The notes under the pieces are model-generated. The model was given only the letters and a program-made list of their open reading frames with translations. It ran no database searches and had not been told where the DNA came from. DNA of 64,000 nt. It comes from Pseudonocardiales bacterium. GTDB taxonomy: Bacteria; Actinomycetota; Actinomycetes; Mycobacteriales; Pseudonocardiaceae. Shown here in pieces: positions 53,744 through 62,251 of this stretch; within the stretch, counting starts at the first letter, position 1; each line of letters begins with the position of its first letter. Where the stretch lies: NCBI GenBank assembly GCA_019247305.1, contig JAFAPC010000114.1, positions 1 through 64,000 on the forward strand, written 5' to 3'. A program made the position numbers and the translations under genes.

Positions 53744-54667
53744 TTAGGTGGGTGGGGGGACGGCTCGGGGGATGAACGTGATGACGCGAGCTTCGGGGAC
53801 GGCGGCGTGCACGGCGTCGACGATGTGCCGGCCGAGGTCGTCGGCCTCGCGGACGGTGAGCTCCGGCTCAACCCAGCCTTCGACCTCAATCCGCAGGGTG
53901 CGCCCGGTCCACCGGGCGCGGGCATGGGCGTGCTCGACCCCCGTGATGGCGGCGGCGAGCTCAGCGGCGCTCAGTACACCGTCCTCGACGCCATCGAGCA
54001 ACCGGCGGACGATGTCAGTGGTCACGCTGTAGCCGACGTGGCAGATGAACAGGGTGACTGCCAGCCCGGCCACCGGGTCACCCCAGCGCTGCCCGACGGC
54101 GACGGCGACGAGGCCGGCGAGGGCTCCAGCGGAGGACAGCGCATCGAGCCAGGAGTGTTTCGCGTCGCTGACCAGGGTGGTGGATTGGATGCGCTGGCCC
54201 ACCCGCAGCTTGTACCGCGCGACCAGCTGGTTACCCGCAATACCCAGCGCAGCTGCGGCGATGCCCGCGCCGACGTGGCTGGTGCCGGTGTTGGCCAGCA
54301 GTTTGTGCACGCTTTCCACCCCAGCGAACACCGCGCTGGACCAGATCACCACCGCCACACCCAGACCGGCCAGGTCCTCCGCCCGCTCCCAGCCGTAGGG
54401 ATAACGCTCGGTGGGGGCGCGCTTGCTCACCCGGAACCCGAAGAACACCGCCGCGCTGGTGGAGACGTCGGACAGATTGTGCAGCGCATCACCGAGCAGC
54501 CCGACCGAGCCGGTGATCACGGCGATGATCAGCTCAACCAGTCCGGTGACGGCCAGGCCCACCGCGCTGACCCCCACTGCCCGGTTCGCGAGTCGACGCT
54601 CCGTGGTGTCGTCGAATCGGTCGCGCAGCGAGTTAGCCGGCTCCCGCAACCCGGTAACCTTGTGCAC
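53744..54667 (-). CDS. Cation diffusion facilitator family transporter
   Basis: A 307-residue protein with six membrane helices. The metal-site residues appear in GDALHNLSD and in DAKHSWLDALSS. A cytosolic C-terminal domain follows (TLRIEVEGWVEPELTVREAD). It should export Zn2+, Mn2+ or Co2+ in exchange for protons. GTG 54667 has GAGGAG before it; the frame is open to 54757. Confidence 0.9.
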   Translation of the reverse strand: MHKVTGLREPANSLRDRFDDTTERRLANRAVGVSAVGLAVTGLVELIIAVITGSVGLLGDALHNLSDVSTSAAVFFGFRVSKRAPTERYPYGWERAEDLAGLGVAVVIWSSAVFAGVESVHKLLANTGTSHVGAGIAAAALGIAGNQLVARYKLRVGQRIQSTTLVSDAKHSWLDALSSAGALAGLVAVAVGQRWGDPVAGLAVTLFICHVGYSVTTDIVRRLLDGVEDGVLSAAELAAAITGVEHAHARARWTGRTLRIEVEGWVEPELTVREADDLGRHIVDAVHAAVPEARVITFIPRAVPPPT

Positions 54668-54920
54668 GCCCTGCTCCTCACCGTTCCCGCTGCCGCCCTG
54701 GCCGCCGCGACGCCGGCCCCCACCCAGCGCGACCAGCTCCCATGGTGCCCTGTTCATCGCCGCTGCGCGCGCCCGTGCTGACAGGATCCGCTTCGGGTAC
54801 GTCGATCACGCTTGCGATCATGGCCCGACGATGACAGCGGGTTGTCGTGCAGACGAGACACCTCGGGAGAAACGAGGCCGCATCCGTCTCTCAGCAGAGA
54901 CATCCCCGTTGGGCTGTGGG

Positions 54921-56117
54921 CTACCCGGCCAGGCCGGCCCGGCGGCCCATCTCCCGCAACTCCTGGTCCGTCGAGGAGCCCCGGCGCGAGTGCCTGAGCA
55001 GCACGGCGAGGGTGTCGCGGACAAATGGGTCACGGCGAACCCGGTGCGGGTGGATTCGCTCCGCATTGCACAGCGCCCGCGCCGCGTCATGGTGGCGTCC
55101 CGGCAGCTGCGACAGCGCGCGGCCGTAGTAGACCCAGTACTGGGCCTGGCCCACCGGGTAGGGATGACGTTCGGGGTGCACGTTCTGAGCGATGCTGACC
55201 GCACGGTCTGGTTCTTTAGCCTCCAGAGCCAGACGTACCCGGCTGAACTCGACGTTGGTTGACGCGAGCGAGAACCCCAGGAGGTCGGTTTCGCCGGTCG
55301 CCCCGAACCGCCCATATATCTCGGCAGCGGCGTCCATCGGAGCGACCGCGTCGCCCGGGCGACCATCAAGGATCGCCGCCCGAGCGCGGGCCGTCGTGAC
55401 CATGCCCACCAGGCCTGCGGTGCCGGCGGTGGTCGGCAGGGTGAACGAGTCCAACTCGATATTCCCCAACTCAGGCGCCCCACCGTTGAGCAGCACGTCC
55501 GCTACGGCGAACCCGGCCATGCCGAGCATGGTCACCTCACCGTGCTCCTGGGCGAGATGTCGCGCCAGGAAGACACTTCGACGGACCAGGTCGGTCGCCG
55601 CCGCCGCGTGGACCAGCCAGAGACGGGTGACGTGGACATGCAGGTACACGGCCACACCAAGCAACTCACCGTGGTCGATACCGGTAGCCAGCGTGGTATG
55701 CAGGTCCCGGATCAGCCCGGGAAGCTCGACGGCCACCTCGGCGAACCGGCACGCTCGTGAGCGCTGCTGAATCTGGGTCACCCGGTGCCGCAGCACCGCC
55801 ACGGGGAGCACCAGCCCACCAGGGTGATCGACGTCGATCGCGTCCAAGGCCAGCCGCACCCCATCCGTGGCGCTGTCGGTATGCCCGTTGGCCGGTGCGG
55901 GTACGGGGAGCGAGGTCAGCTCTGACACAGAGATCTGGAGCACTTCAGCGAGGGCGAGGACCTCGCTCAGGGTGGGAGAACGCAAACCACGCTCGATACG
56001 GTTCAGGGTGTCCTTGCTCATCCCGGCCAGCTCGGCGACCACCCGCAGCGACTTGCCCCGATCATCGCGGACACGCCAGATCGCCAGCCCGATCGTCTGC
56101 GCGTCCTCACGGTCCAC
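54921..56117 (-). CDS. XRE-type regulator with TPR-like C-terminus
   Basis: A full-length 398-residue protein. The helix-turn-helix reads IWRVRDDRGKSLRVVAELAG, DTLNRIERGLRSPTLSEV. Helical repeats follow to the end (RHDAARALCNAERIHPHRVR). This is the intact form of the type whose remnants lie at 48.4-50.1 kb. GGGGAGGGG precedes GTG 56117. The small gene just upstream in the same direction may share its transcript. Confidence 0.85.
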   Translation of the reverse strand: MDREDAQTIGLAIWRVRDDRGKSLRVVAELAGMSKDTLNRIERGLRSPTLSEVLALAEVLQISVSELTSLPVPAPANGHTDSATDGVRLALDAIDVDHPGGLVLPVAVLRHRVTQIQQRSRACRFAEVAVELPGLIRDLHTTLATGIDHGELLGVAVYLHVHVTRLWLVHAAAATDLVRRSVFLARHLAQEHGEVTMLGMAGFAVADVLLNGGAPELGNIELDSFTLPTTAGTAGLVGMVTTARARAAILDGRPGDAVAPMDAAAEIYGRFGATGETDLLGFSLASTNVEFSRVRLALEAKEPDRAVSIAQNVHPERHPYPVGQAQYWVYYGRALSQLPGRHHDAARALCNAERIHPHRVRRDPFVRDTLAVLLRHSRRGSSTDQELREMGRRAGLAG

Positions 56118-56234
56118 CAGGCACCCCTCCCCGCCGAGGTAGGCCCCCTCGCCGATGCCCCAGGACCGTCGCCCCGGGGCGGTGTAGCTCGGCGAAGGGA
56201 TACCCCGACAGGCTACGCGGCGTGCCCCTCGCCA

Positions 56235-56480
56235 TTACGACAGACCGTCGCGGCCAACTCGGCGTAAGCGCTGGAGACCGACCGCCCCGGTGGCCATCAG
56301 GTAGCCCAGCACCGCGCTGTCGTTATTCGGGTCGTGGTCTCGCCGCGCCAACCCGACCGCCGGGCCGACGCTGGGCAGCAGATCGCCCAGGTGCTCCCGC
56401 TGCTCGGGTGTCAGCTCACCGTCACAGACCGCAGCGGCCAGCGCGCGGACGTGTTCGTGGGTGATTGGTTCGGTTCTCAT
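56235..56480 (-). CDS. Small hypothetical protein upstream of XRE regulator
   Basis: An 81-residue helical protein (RTEPITHEHVRALAAAVCDG) with an acidic middle (LTPEQREHLGDLLP). AAGGAG lies nine bases before ATG 56480. It precedes the XRE gene by 117 bp on the same strand. No family is known to me. Confidence 0.6.
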   Translation of the reverse strand: MRTEPITHEHVRALAAAVCDGELTPEQREHLGDLLPSVGPAVGLARRDHDPNNDSAVLGYLMATGAVGLQRLRRVGRDGLS

Positions 56481-56580
56481 AGGTCGGCTCCTTCGTGGAC
56501 GATCGGATCGGATGTCGGCGAGAGATCCGGATCGGCGACCCGCAAGTATCCACTGTGGATGGTGTAGTTTATCTCCATCT

Positions 56581-56613
56581 GTCCGCAGATCGTCCGCAAG
56601 ATGTCCGCAGACG
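56581..56613. repeat. Three GTCCGCA repeats at 11-bp spacing
   Basis: gtccgca at 56581, 56592 and 56603, each followed by a short variable tail. The period is one helical turn, so a protein could bind three times on one face. It lies 100 bp upstream of the small gene at 56480. Confidence 0.5.
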
Positions 56614-56748
56614 GCCAACGGCTGCCAACGCTGCCAAACGGTGTATGCGCAGCTCAGAAGAGGTGCAGCAACCACCGCCCCAGGTGGGCGATCCGTGCGT
56701 GCAGAATTCCGCTGCACGAAGTTCACCCTGAAGTGTCCTTTGCCGCCA

Positions 56749-56993
56749 TGAACGGCCAGCCACTAGCTCACCGCAAAACCAGTTGGACGGGACAGATGAC
56801 TCGCCGGACCCTGCTCGCCCGGCACGGCATCCAGCTACCCGACCACCTCGGTGACGCTGGGGAGGCCGGCCCCGACGACGTTCTCGACGCCGCCGCTGCG
56901 GCGTGGAGCGCCCAGCGCATCGCCACCGGCCACGCCAGCCGGCTGCCCACCCAAGCACCCCCCGGCCAAGAGCACATCAGCATCCAGTACTGA
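56749..56993 (+). pseudogene. C-terminal remnant of a DUF429 protein
   Basis: The frame contains ARHGIQLPDHLGDAGEAGPD and DVLDAAAAAWSAQRIATGHA, the characteristic DUF429 end. Full-length members have about 230 residues; only the last 80 remain. The ATG at 56749 lacks a convincing ribosome site. Confidence 0.65.
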
Positions 56994-57060
56994 GCAGCAC
57001 CCCGCTTTTCCCAGCACGGGCGCCGGGCACCCCAACCGGGTCGGCTACCATCAGCGCGAG

Positions 57061-57133
57061 GGGCCGTTAGCTCAATAGGTAGAGCTGCAGACTTTTAATC
57101 TGTCGGTTCTGGGTTCGAGCCCCAGGCGGCCCA
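57061..57133 (+). tRNA. tRNA-Lys (anticodon TTT)
   Basis: A full cloverleaf: acceptor gggccgt/gcggccc, D arm gctc/gagc, anticodon stem gcaga/tctgt with loop cttttaa (TTT at 57094-57096), and T arm ctggg/cccag with ttcgagc. CCA is not encoded. The 5' base may be at 57060 if an extra g is counted. Confidence 0.95.
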
Positions 57134-57619
57134 CACAAGACCAGATCAGTGCGCTGAACACACAGAGAGATCACGGACATCACCCAACGGCAGGGCGTCG
57201 AGACACATCGGCGCATGTTGGCCCAGGTCACCCGCTTGTAGAGCGGCCAGGATCTACCTATGTATGCCCTGCTGATGGCCCACCCGCTCACGACTGTGCG
57301 CGCCACCCCAGCAGACCCGGCGCTCGGATTCCCCCGCCCCGCCCAGCGAGCACCTCACCCCCGCCCTCTAGGCGGACCACCCCAGAGGATGAGAAGAGTA
57401 GTGCGAGTCACACCCCAGGGCCCCGAATCGACTACCACCTCGCGGGGGAACGTCGAGTCCGCCGCCGAGAACCTGAAGTGGCACGGTCGTTTCACGATCG
57501 CGTGGGTTGATCGGGGAATCTCGGAAGTGTACAAGCATCCATGAGACCGACCCGTTGGCCGAAGACGTCGCGGCGGGGCGCTTGCGCTTGACACCCTCGT
57601 ATGGTCTCGTTTCCCGAGG
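57134..57619. other. Stretch after tRNA-Lys without genes
   Basis: About 490 bp with no supportable gene. It holds the third copy of the 21-bp repeat (57531-57548). No copy of the tRNA 3' end is seen, so there is no sign of an integrated element. Confidence 0.5.
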
Positions 57620-58408
57620 ATGACAGCATCCGAGGTTTGGGAAGAGAAGATGGGGGTCACGGTGGAGATGGGCGTGTTGGCCGGCAAGGGCGCGGTGGTC
57701 ACCGGCGGGTCGAGAGGTATTGGTCGCGCGATTGTGCAGCGGTTGGCGGCTGATGGGGCCACGGTGGTGTTCAACTTTGCGCGGAGTGTTGATCAGGCGG
57801 CAGAGGTTGAGCAGGGGGTCCGCGACGCCGGAGGTCGCGCTCACGCTGTTCAGATCGACCTCGCCGCGTCGGAAGCAGTTGACGAGCTGATGGCCTGTGC
57901 CGACGAATATCTCGACAGCTTCAACATTCTGGTCAACAATGCCGTCTTGAACTATGCCCCCGCTCCGATTGCCGACACCAGCGACGAGCAGTACGACGCG
58001 GTCATGGCCGTCAACACAAAAACCACCTTCCGCACCATGCGCCATGCTGCCCGCACCATGCGGGACGATGGGAGAATTATCAATATCTCGAGTCTCGCGA
58101 CCACCCGACACGCTGCGAAGAGCGGACTGTATGCGGCCAGCAAAGGCGCGATCGAACAGCTCACCAAGGTTGCGGCTTTGGAACTCGGTGGCCGAGGCAT
58201 TACCGTCAACGTCATCTGTCCCGGCGCGACCGAGACCGACCTGCTGCGGCACCACAATTCCGAGGCCGAGCTTGAGCAACTCGCCAAGCAGACACCGTTG
58301 GGTCGTCTCGGCCTACCCAACGATATCGCTGACGTCGTGGCGCTGCTATCCAGTCCCGACGGGCGCTGGCTCACCGGCCAGATCATCCACGCAACCGGTG
58401 GCCTCTGA
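57620..58408 (+). CDS. Short-chain dehydrogenase/reductase (FabG-like)
   Basis: A 262-residue SDR. It has TGGSRGIGRAIV for NADP binding, NNAVLNYAP, and the catalytic Ser/Tyr/Lys in NISSLATTRHAAKSGLYAAS followed by KGA. The end (SSPDGRWLTGQIIHATGGL) is standard. Starts at 57620, 57650 or 57668 are possible; the last is closest to the family start. It likely reduces a keto group of an unknown substrate. Confidence 0.9.
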   Translation: MTASEVWEEKMGVTVEMGVLAGKGAVVTGGSRGIGRAIVQRLAADGATVVFNFARSVDQAAEVEQGVRDAGGRAHAVQIDLAASEAVDELMACADEYLDSFNILVNNAVLNYAPAPIADTSDEQYDAVMAVNTKTTFRTMRHAARTMRDDGRIINISSLATTRHAAKSGLYAASKGAIEQLTKVAALELGGRGITVNVICPGATETDLLRHHNSEAELEQLAKQTPLGRLGLPNDIADVVALLSSPDGRWLTGQIIHATGGL

Positions 58409-58456
58409 GGCGATGACGCAGCGGAGCCTTCGCCCTCTCTCGGGACGGCACGCGCG

Positions 58457-58951
58457 CTACCGGGTTGATGAGTTGCGCGCCGTGGTGAGGGCGAGGGTGA
58501 CGGCGTGCTGCGGATCGGCGGCGGGGGTGGGCGGATCCGGCAGTGGGCTGCCGTTGTGGGCGAGAATCCGCCAGCCTCCGAGGGTGATCACGGGGATGCC
58601 GCCGCGTCGTTTGGCCAGGGCGATTTCCGACAGGGTGCCCCAGGAGCCGCCGATGGCGATCACGGCGTCGGCGGACCAGACGATGACGGCGTTGCGGGCT
58701 TGACCGAGGTTGGTCACGATCACTGCAGAGAGGTCTGGGCAGGCGTCCTCGGCGGTGTCGTTGGGGAGGATGCCGATCACGAGACCGTGCTCCGCGCGGG
58801 CACCGGCCGCGGCGGCGGCCATGACGCCGGTGCCGCCGCCGCAGAGGACAACAGCCCCAGCCCGGGCGAGGAGCTGTCCTACCTGGTAGGCGTGGGTCGC
58901 GTCCTCCTCGGTGCAGTGCTGGGGTCCACACACCGCGACCTGCACCGGCAT
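58457..58951 (-). CDS. LOG/TIGR00725-like Rossmann-fold protein
   Basis: A 164-residue protein with VCGPQHCTEEDATHAYQVG, CGGGTGVMAAAAAGA and the motif AIGGSWGTLSEIALAKRR, close to the PGGxGTxxE of LOG nucleotide hydrolases. It may bind or cleave a nucleotide. It converges on the SDR gene and follows the XRE regulator in direction, with a 23-bp gap between XRE stop and its start on the complementary side. Confidence 0.8.
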   Translation of the reverse strand: MPVQVAVCGPQHCTEEDATHAYQVGQLLARAGAVVLCGGGTGVMAAAAAGARAEHGLVIGILPNDTAEDACPDLSAVIVTNLGQARNAVIVWSADAVIAIGGSWGTLSEIALAKRRGGIPVITLGGWRILAHNGSPLPDPPTPAADPQHAVTLALTTARNSSTR

Positions 58952-58974
58952 GCCCTTCGGCGTTCGTGCTGACC

Positions 58975-60546
58975 TCAGGTGGCGGCCTCCGGTTCCAGTC
59001 CTGGAGGGGTGGGGGCGGGGTGAGTGCAGAACTCGGCGAGGTCCTCGTTCAGGGTGGTCAGGGTGCTGGAGGCGAGGTCGGGTCGCTGGGTCAGCAGGGT
59101 GTGCAGGGAGCGAGCTCGGCCGATGATGGGCACGGTGCGGTACTCGGCTTGGGTGGAGTGCAGTACGGGGGCTAGGTGCTCGCTGACGGCGTCCAGCTCA
59201 CCCCGGCCCAGATGGGCAAGCGCGAGGTCAAAGCGAGCGGCGGCGATGTACATGGCTTTGGGCTGGGCCTCGGCGCTGAACTCCTCCAGGGCGGTGCGTG
59301 CCCAGTCCACGGCGGCATCCAGATTATCGGTGTCGCCGAGGGCGTAGTGAGCTTCGCTGGCGCACAGGGCGGCGGACCCGGTATCGAAGCCAAAGGTGCC
59401 CGGCTCGTCGACGGTCCGCTCGGTGGGTGCGGATGCGGCGAGCGCCAGGGCTCGGGTGACGTCGCCGGGTTGGCGGCGGGCGGCGTGGACCCGGGCCTGC
59501 TGGCTGGCCAGCAGCAGCAGCGTGGTGCCGCTGGTGGCATCAGGCAAGGCGGACTCGACAAGCGCGGCGGCCTCGTCGTAACGACCGTCCCAGTAGGCGA
59601 TATTGGACTGCACGTAGACACGGATGAAAGCCCGCAGCGGGGTGTAACCAGCCGTCTCGGCGCAGTGCAGTGCGGTTCGGGCGTGGGTCGTGGCGGCGTG
59701 CGGATACCCCAGGTCGAACGTGGCCAGGGCTAGGAGCGCGCACGTCTGTCCGGCGATTTTGTACAGACTTGTGGTGTGCCGGGGTTGTTGGCGTCCGGTG
59801 ATCAGGGCGAACACGTCGTCGCGGGCATTGAGCAGGTGGGAGAACATCGTGGCGGGCGGGTCGATCTGCTCGCGCCGGGCGAGTTCGGCGACGTCGAGGG
59901 TCATTTGTTCCAGTACGTCGTCATCGACGTTGGTGATGGCGCTCCAACGCCGGAACTGGGCGGACTCCTCAGCGGCCACGATGACCTCCTCACGGATCGG
60001 CAGGCCGCGCGCGTCGTAGCGCACGATCCGCCGGCTGCCTCGGATAACGACAGTGTCACCGCCCCGGTAATCGGGCGCACGGTCGGGGTCAGCTCGGTCC
60101 CCCGGCGCAGGGCGTGCGGTTCCTGTGGTGATCAGGGCAGGGGTGGGCCCGATAGGTGAGGCGGTGAGCAGGTGGCGTTCCGCCAGGGTGAGCTGCTCTA
60201 GGTCTGCGGCGTCCACTAGTTGGGACACGGTGCAGCCGTGGCCGTAGGTGGCGGCCAGCCGGGCTAGGTAGCGCGGGCTGGGCGGGGCGCCGCCGTGGGG
60301 CCAGTTCTCATAATCGCTCACTCGGTGGTCCGACAGCTTGGACCCAGGGTGGATGGTGTTGTAGTGCTGGGCCACTTTCCACTGCGGCCAGTCCAACGCG
60401 AGCCGCCAGGCCAGCCGAGGCCGCAGGTTGAATCGGCGACCCATTTCTGCGGCGATCTGCGGGATGGAGCACCCTAGCTCGCGCAGGTGATCGCGGAACT
60501 GATCACGCTGGGCTTTCGCGGACTGTCCCGCTTTCTTCCCAGGCAT
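58975..60546 (-). CDS. Large XRE-type regulator with TPR-like repeats
   Basis: A 523-residue protein that starts [20 protein letters not shown], followed by a DNA-binding region ([32 protein letters not shown]). The rest is helical repeats. This form is frequent in Pseudonocardiales and Streptomyces. ATG 60546 is chosen because upstream sequence lacks coding character, though the frame reaches 60870. It is divergent from a small gene at 60809, which it may control. Confidence 0.82.
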   Translation of the reverse strand: MPGKKAGQSAKAQRDQFRDHLRELGCSIPQIAAEMGRRFNLRPRLAWRLALDWPQWKVAQHYNTIHPGSKLSDHRVSDYENWPHGGAPPSPRYLARLAATYGHGCTVSQLVDAADLEQLTLAERHLLTASPIGPTPALITTGTARPAPGDRADPDRAPDYRGGDTVVIRGSRRIVRYDARGLPIREEVIVAAEESAQFRRWSAITNVDDDVLEQMTLDVAELARREQIDPPATMFSHLLNARDDVFALITGRQQPRHTTSLYKIAGQTCALLALATFDLGYPHAATTHARTALHCAETAGYTPLRAFIRVYVQSNIAYWDGRYDEAAALVESALPDATSGTTLLLLASQQARVHAARRQPGDVTRALALAASAPTERTVDEPGTFGFDTGSAALCASEAHYALGDTDNLDAAVDWARTALEEFSAEAQPKAMYIAAARFDLALAHLGRGELDAVSEHLAPVLHSTQAEYRTVPIIGRARSLHTLLTQRPDLASSTLTTLNEDLAEFCTHPAPTPPGLEPEAAT

Positions 60547-60808
60547 CGCCCACCCCCATGACGTCGCGTGGCGTACCGAATCCCCGCCACACCGTAGCCC
60601 CCGACCGGCCAGACGCGGCACCCCAATGGCGGTATCTGTGGCACGTCCTTTCCGGGCGCCGACCTCAGCGGGACCGGGATGGCCGGGAGCGGATTCCCTC
60701 CCGCGCGGGGACCCACCCATCCATGATCCACGCCATGCTAATGCGCAGCCACGGGTGCCGTCCTGCGGCAACACCACGAACCCGAGTCCCGAAAGGGTGG
60801 TCCACAGC

Positions 60809-61156
60809 ATGGCCAACGGTGGTGGCACGCCACTAGTGATCCCCAACCAATCCACTGTCCCCCAGACCAATCACCGGCTTCTGTGCCAGGCGCTGGGAAA
60901 GTTTTTGGTGGACGGTGCGCAGGCCGGGCGCAGCGCCGCGGGGGGAATCGGCTCCCCCCAGTGGCGGGTGGTGGCCACCCTGTACTCGCTGCTGAAGGAG
61001 CATCCGGTTGATCGAGACGGCCGGTGTCGATCCTGCCGGTGGCCGGGGTCGGTCATCGGGCTGCGGTGGCAGCCATGCTGGGTGTACGGCAAGGCGAGTC
61101 TGTGCCTGCAGTGGCTTGATGACGTATCACTGTTTGGTCTGCTGCCCGACGACTGA
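60809..61156 (+). CDS. Small Cys-containing protein, divergent from XRE regulator
   Basis: A 115-residue protein with GIGSPQWRVVATLYSLLKEH, then CRSCRW and a third Cys after 11 residues (QPCWVY), possibly a metal site. AAAGGGTGG lies before ATG 60809. The arrangement repeats that of 33939/34192. Role unknown; it may be the target or partner of the regulator. Confidence 0.65.
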   Translation: MANGGGTPLVIPNQSTVPQTNHRLLCQALGKFLVDGAQAGRSAAGGIGSPQWRVVATLYSLLKEHPVDRDGRCRSCRWPGSVIGLRWQPCWVYGKASLCLQWLDDVSLFGLLPDD

Positions 61157-61310
61157 GAGCTGGCCGCCGCGCCACCCCCGCGGCGGCCGGACCCCGATCA
61201 CGGCGGGGCCGGGGATGATCCCCGATGGCCCTTGGCCCCGCCGTGGCCCACCCAACCCCACCCACAATCGCTGCCCACCCGAACGGGGCACTGGCGGTCA
61301 GGAGAACCGT

Positions 61311-61529
61311 GTGAAACACACTCAGCGCAAGAAGACCGGCGGGCTGGTCACCAGAAACATTGTCTATAAGAGCAGCAAATATCCGCATACTCGATATCGA
61401 GAATTGAAAGTGGAAGTTCCGCGTGGGGAAATAATAGACGCCCATTATGCGGCTGGAATGGTGGCGGTGCGGACCGGCATGCCCTTGGCGGATGTGAACA
61501 TCATCAAGATAGTCGGGATGGATGGCTAA
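61311..61529 (+). CDS. Small hypothetical protein with low-GC gene
   Basis: A 72-residue protein, basic at the start (KHTQRKKTGGLVTRNIVYKS), with no Cys. AGGAG is seven bases before GTG 61311. The gene is clearly AT-richer than its surroundings, a hint of transfer. No family is known to me; its size would also suit a peptide precursor. Confidence 0.6.
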   Translation: MKHTQRKKTGGLVTRNIVYKSSKYPHTRYRELKVEVPRGEIIDAHYAAGMVAVRTGMPLADVNIIKIVGMDG

Positions 61530-61771
61530 CACGGCAGCCGCGGTGTGTGGTCTTGAGTTGTAGTATAGTGCTCATTGTCTGGTGTTGCTCATCCATCGGG
61601 CGCTGTCGTGGCTACGCGCTCGGTGCGCAGGCGCTGGCCTACCGGGGTCTCGGCATAGTCGCTTGCCGCCTGGTGTGGCGCGTCAGCGCGGTAGTTGGGT
61701 CAGCCGATCGTTGTCTTGCGCTTGTCTCATCAGTCTCTCTTGTCTCCGGGGGAGGTGCGTGGGTCAGTGAG

Positions 61772-61825
61772 GGATGTGCCAGGGGTGGCAATTGTGGGCG
61801 GAAAGTTGCCACCCCTGGCACATCC
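61772..61825. terminator. Hairpin with 20-bp perfect arms
   Basis: Arms at 61772-61791 and 61806-61825 are perfect complements around a 14-bp loop. There is no T-tract. Confidence 0.55.
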
Positions 61826-62086
61826 GCGCGCGGCGAGGGTCCTTCCTCGGAGCTCACCGACCATGACCTCAGGTCCGTGGCGCTGGAGGCGTCGGCGATC
61901 GCGACACGAGGCGGTGCTCCCAGTCATTCTGCTCGCCACTGCTCCCTGACTTTGCCGCCGTCCTGGCCGGCCTACCAGGCCGCCGTCGGTGAGTTCAGGC
62001 TCGACTGTGCGAGGCGCCTGGAACTTTCTTCAGAAGTCTTCGGTCCGTGGGCGGGCTCGTGCGTATCGGCAACACGAAGCGGTGCT

Positions 62087-62150
62087 TGATCGCTGAAACT
62101 GTGGCGTGGCCGTGCGGGAGTGCACGGCCACGCCACAGTTTCAGCGATCA
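62087..62150. terminator. Hairpin with 29-bp perfect arms
   Basis: Arms at 62087-62115 and 62122-62150 are perfect complements with a 6-bp loop (gggagt). It stands 100 bp before pabAB. Its great length would make a very stable RNA stem. Confidence 0.6.
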
Positions 62151-62251
62151 TCAGATGGGTCCCTGTCTGCGGTGGGCCGCAGACGGTGGGGTGCTACCAG
62201 ACAGCCGTGCCGTCGCCGTCGGCCAGTCCAGACTTCTGAATAATGTTCCAT

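Larger units (their letters stand above)
61530..62251. other. Intergenic region with two long hairpins
   Basis: About 720 bp between the small gene and pabAB. No gene is supported. It contains the hairpins at 61772-61825 and 62087-62150. Confidence 0.6.

Noticed and set aside
57061-57619. Integration of an element at tRNA-Lys
   Set aside because: No second copy of the tRNA 3' end and no integrase gene in the window.
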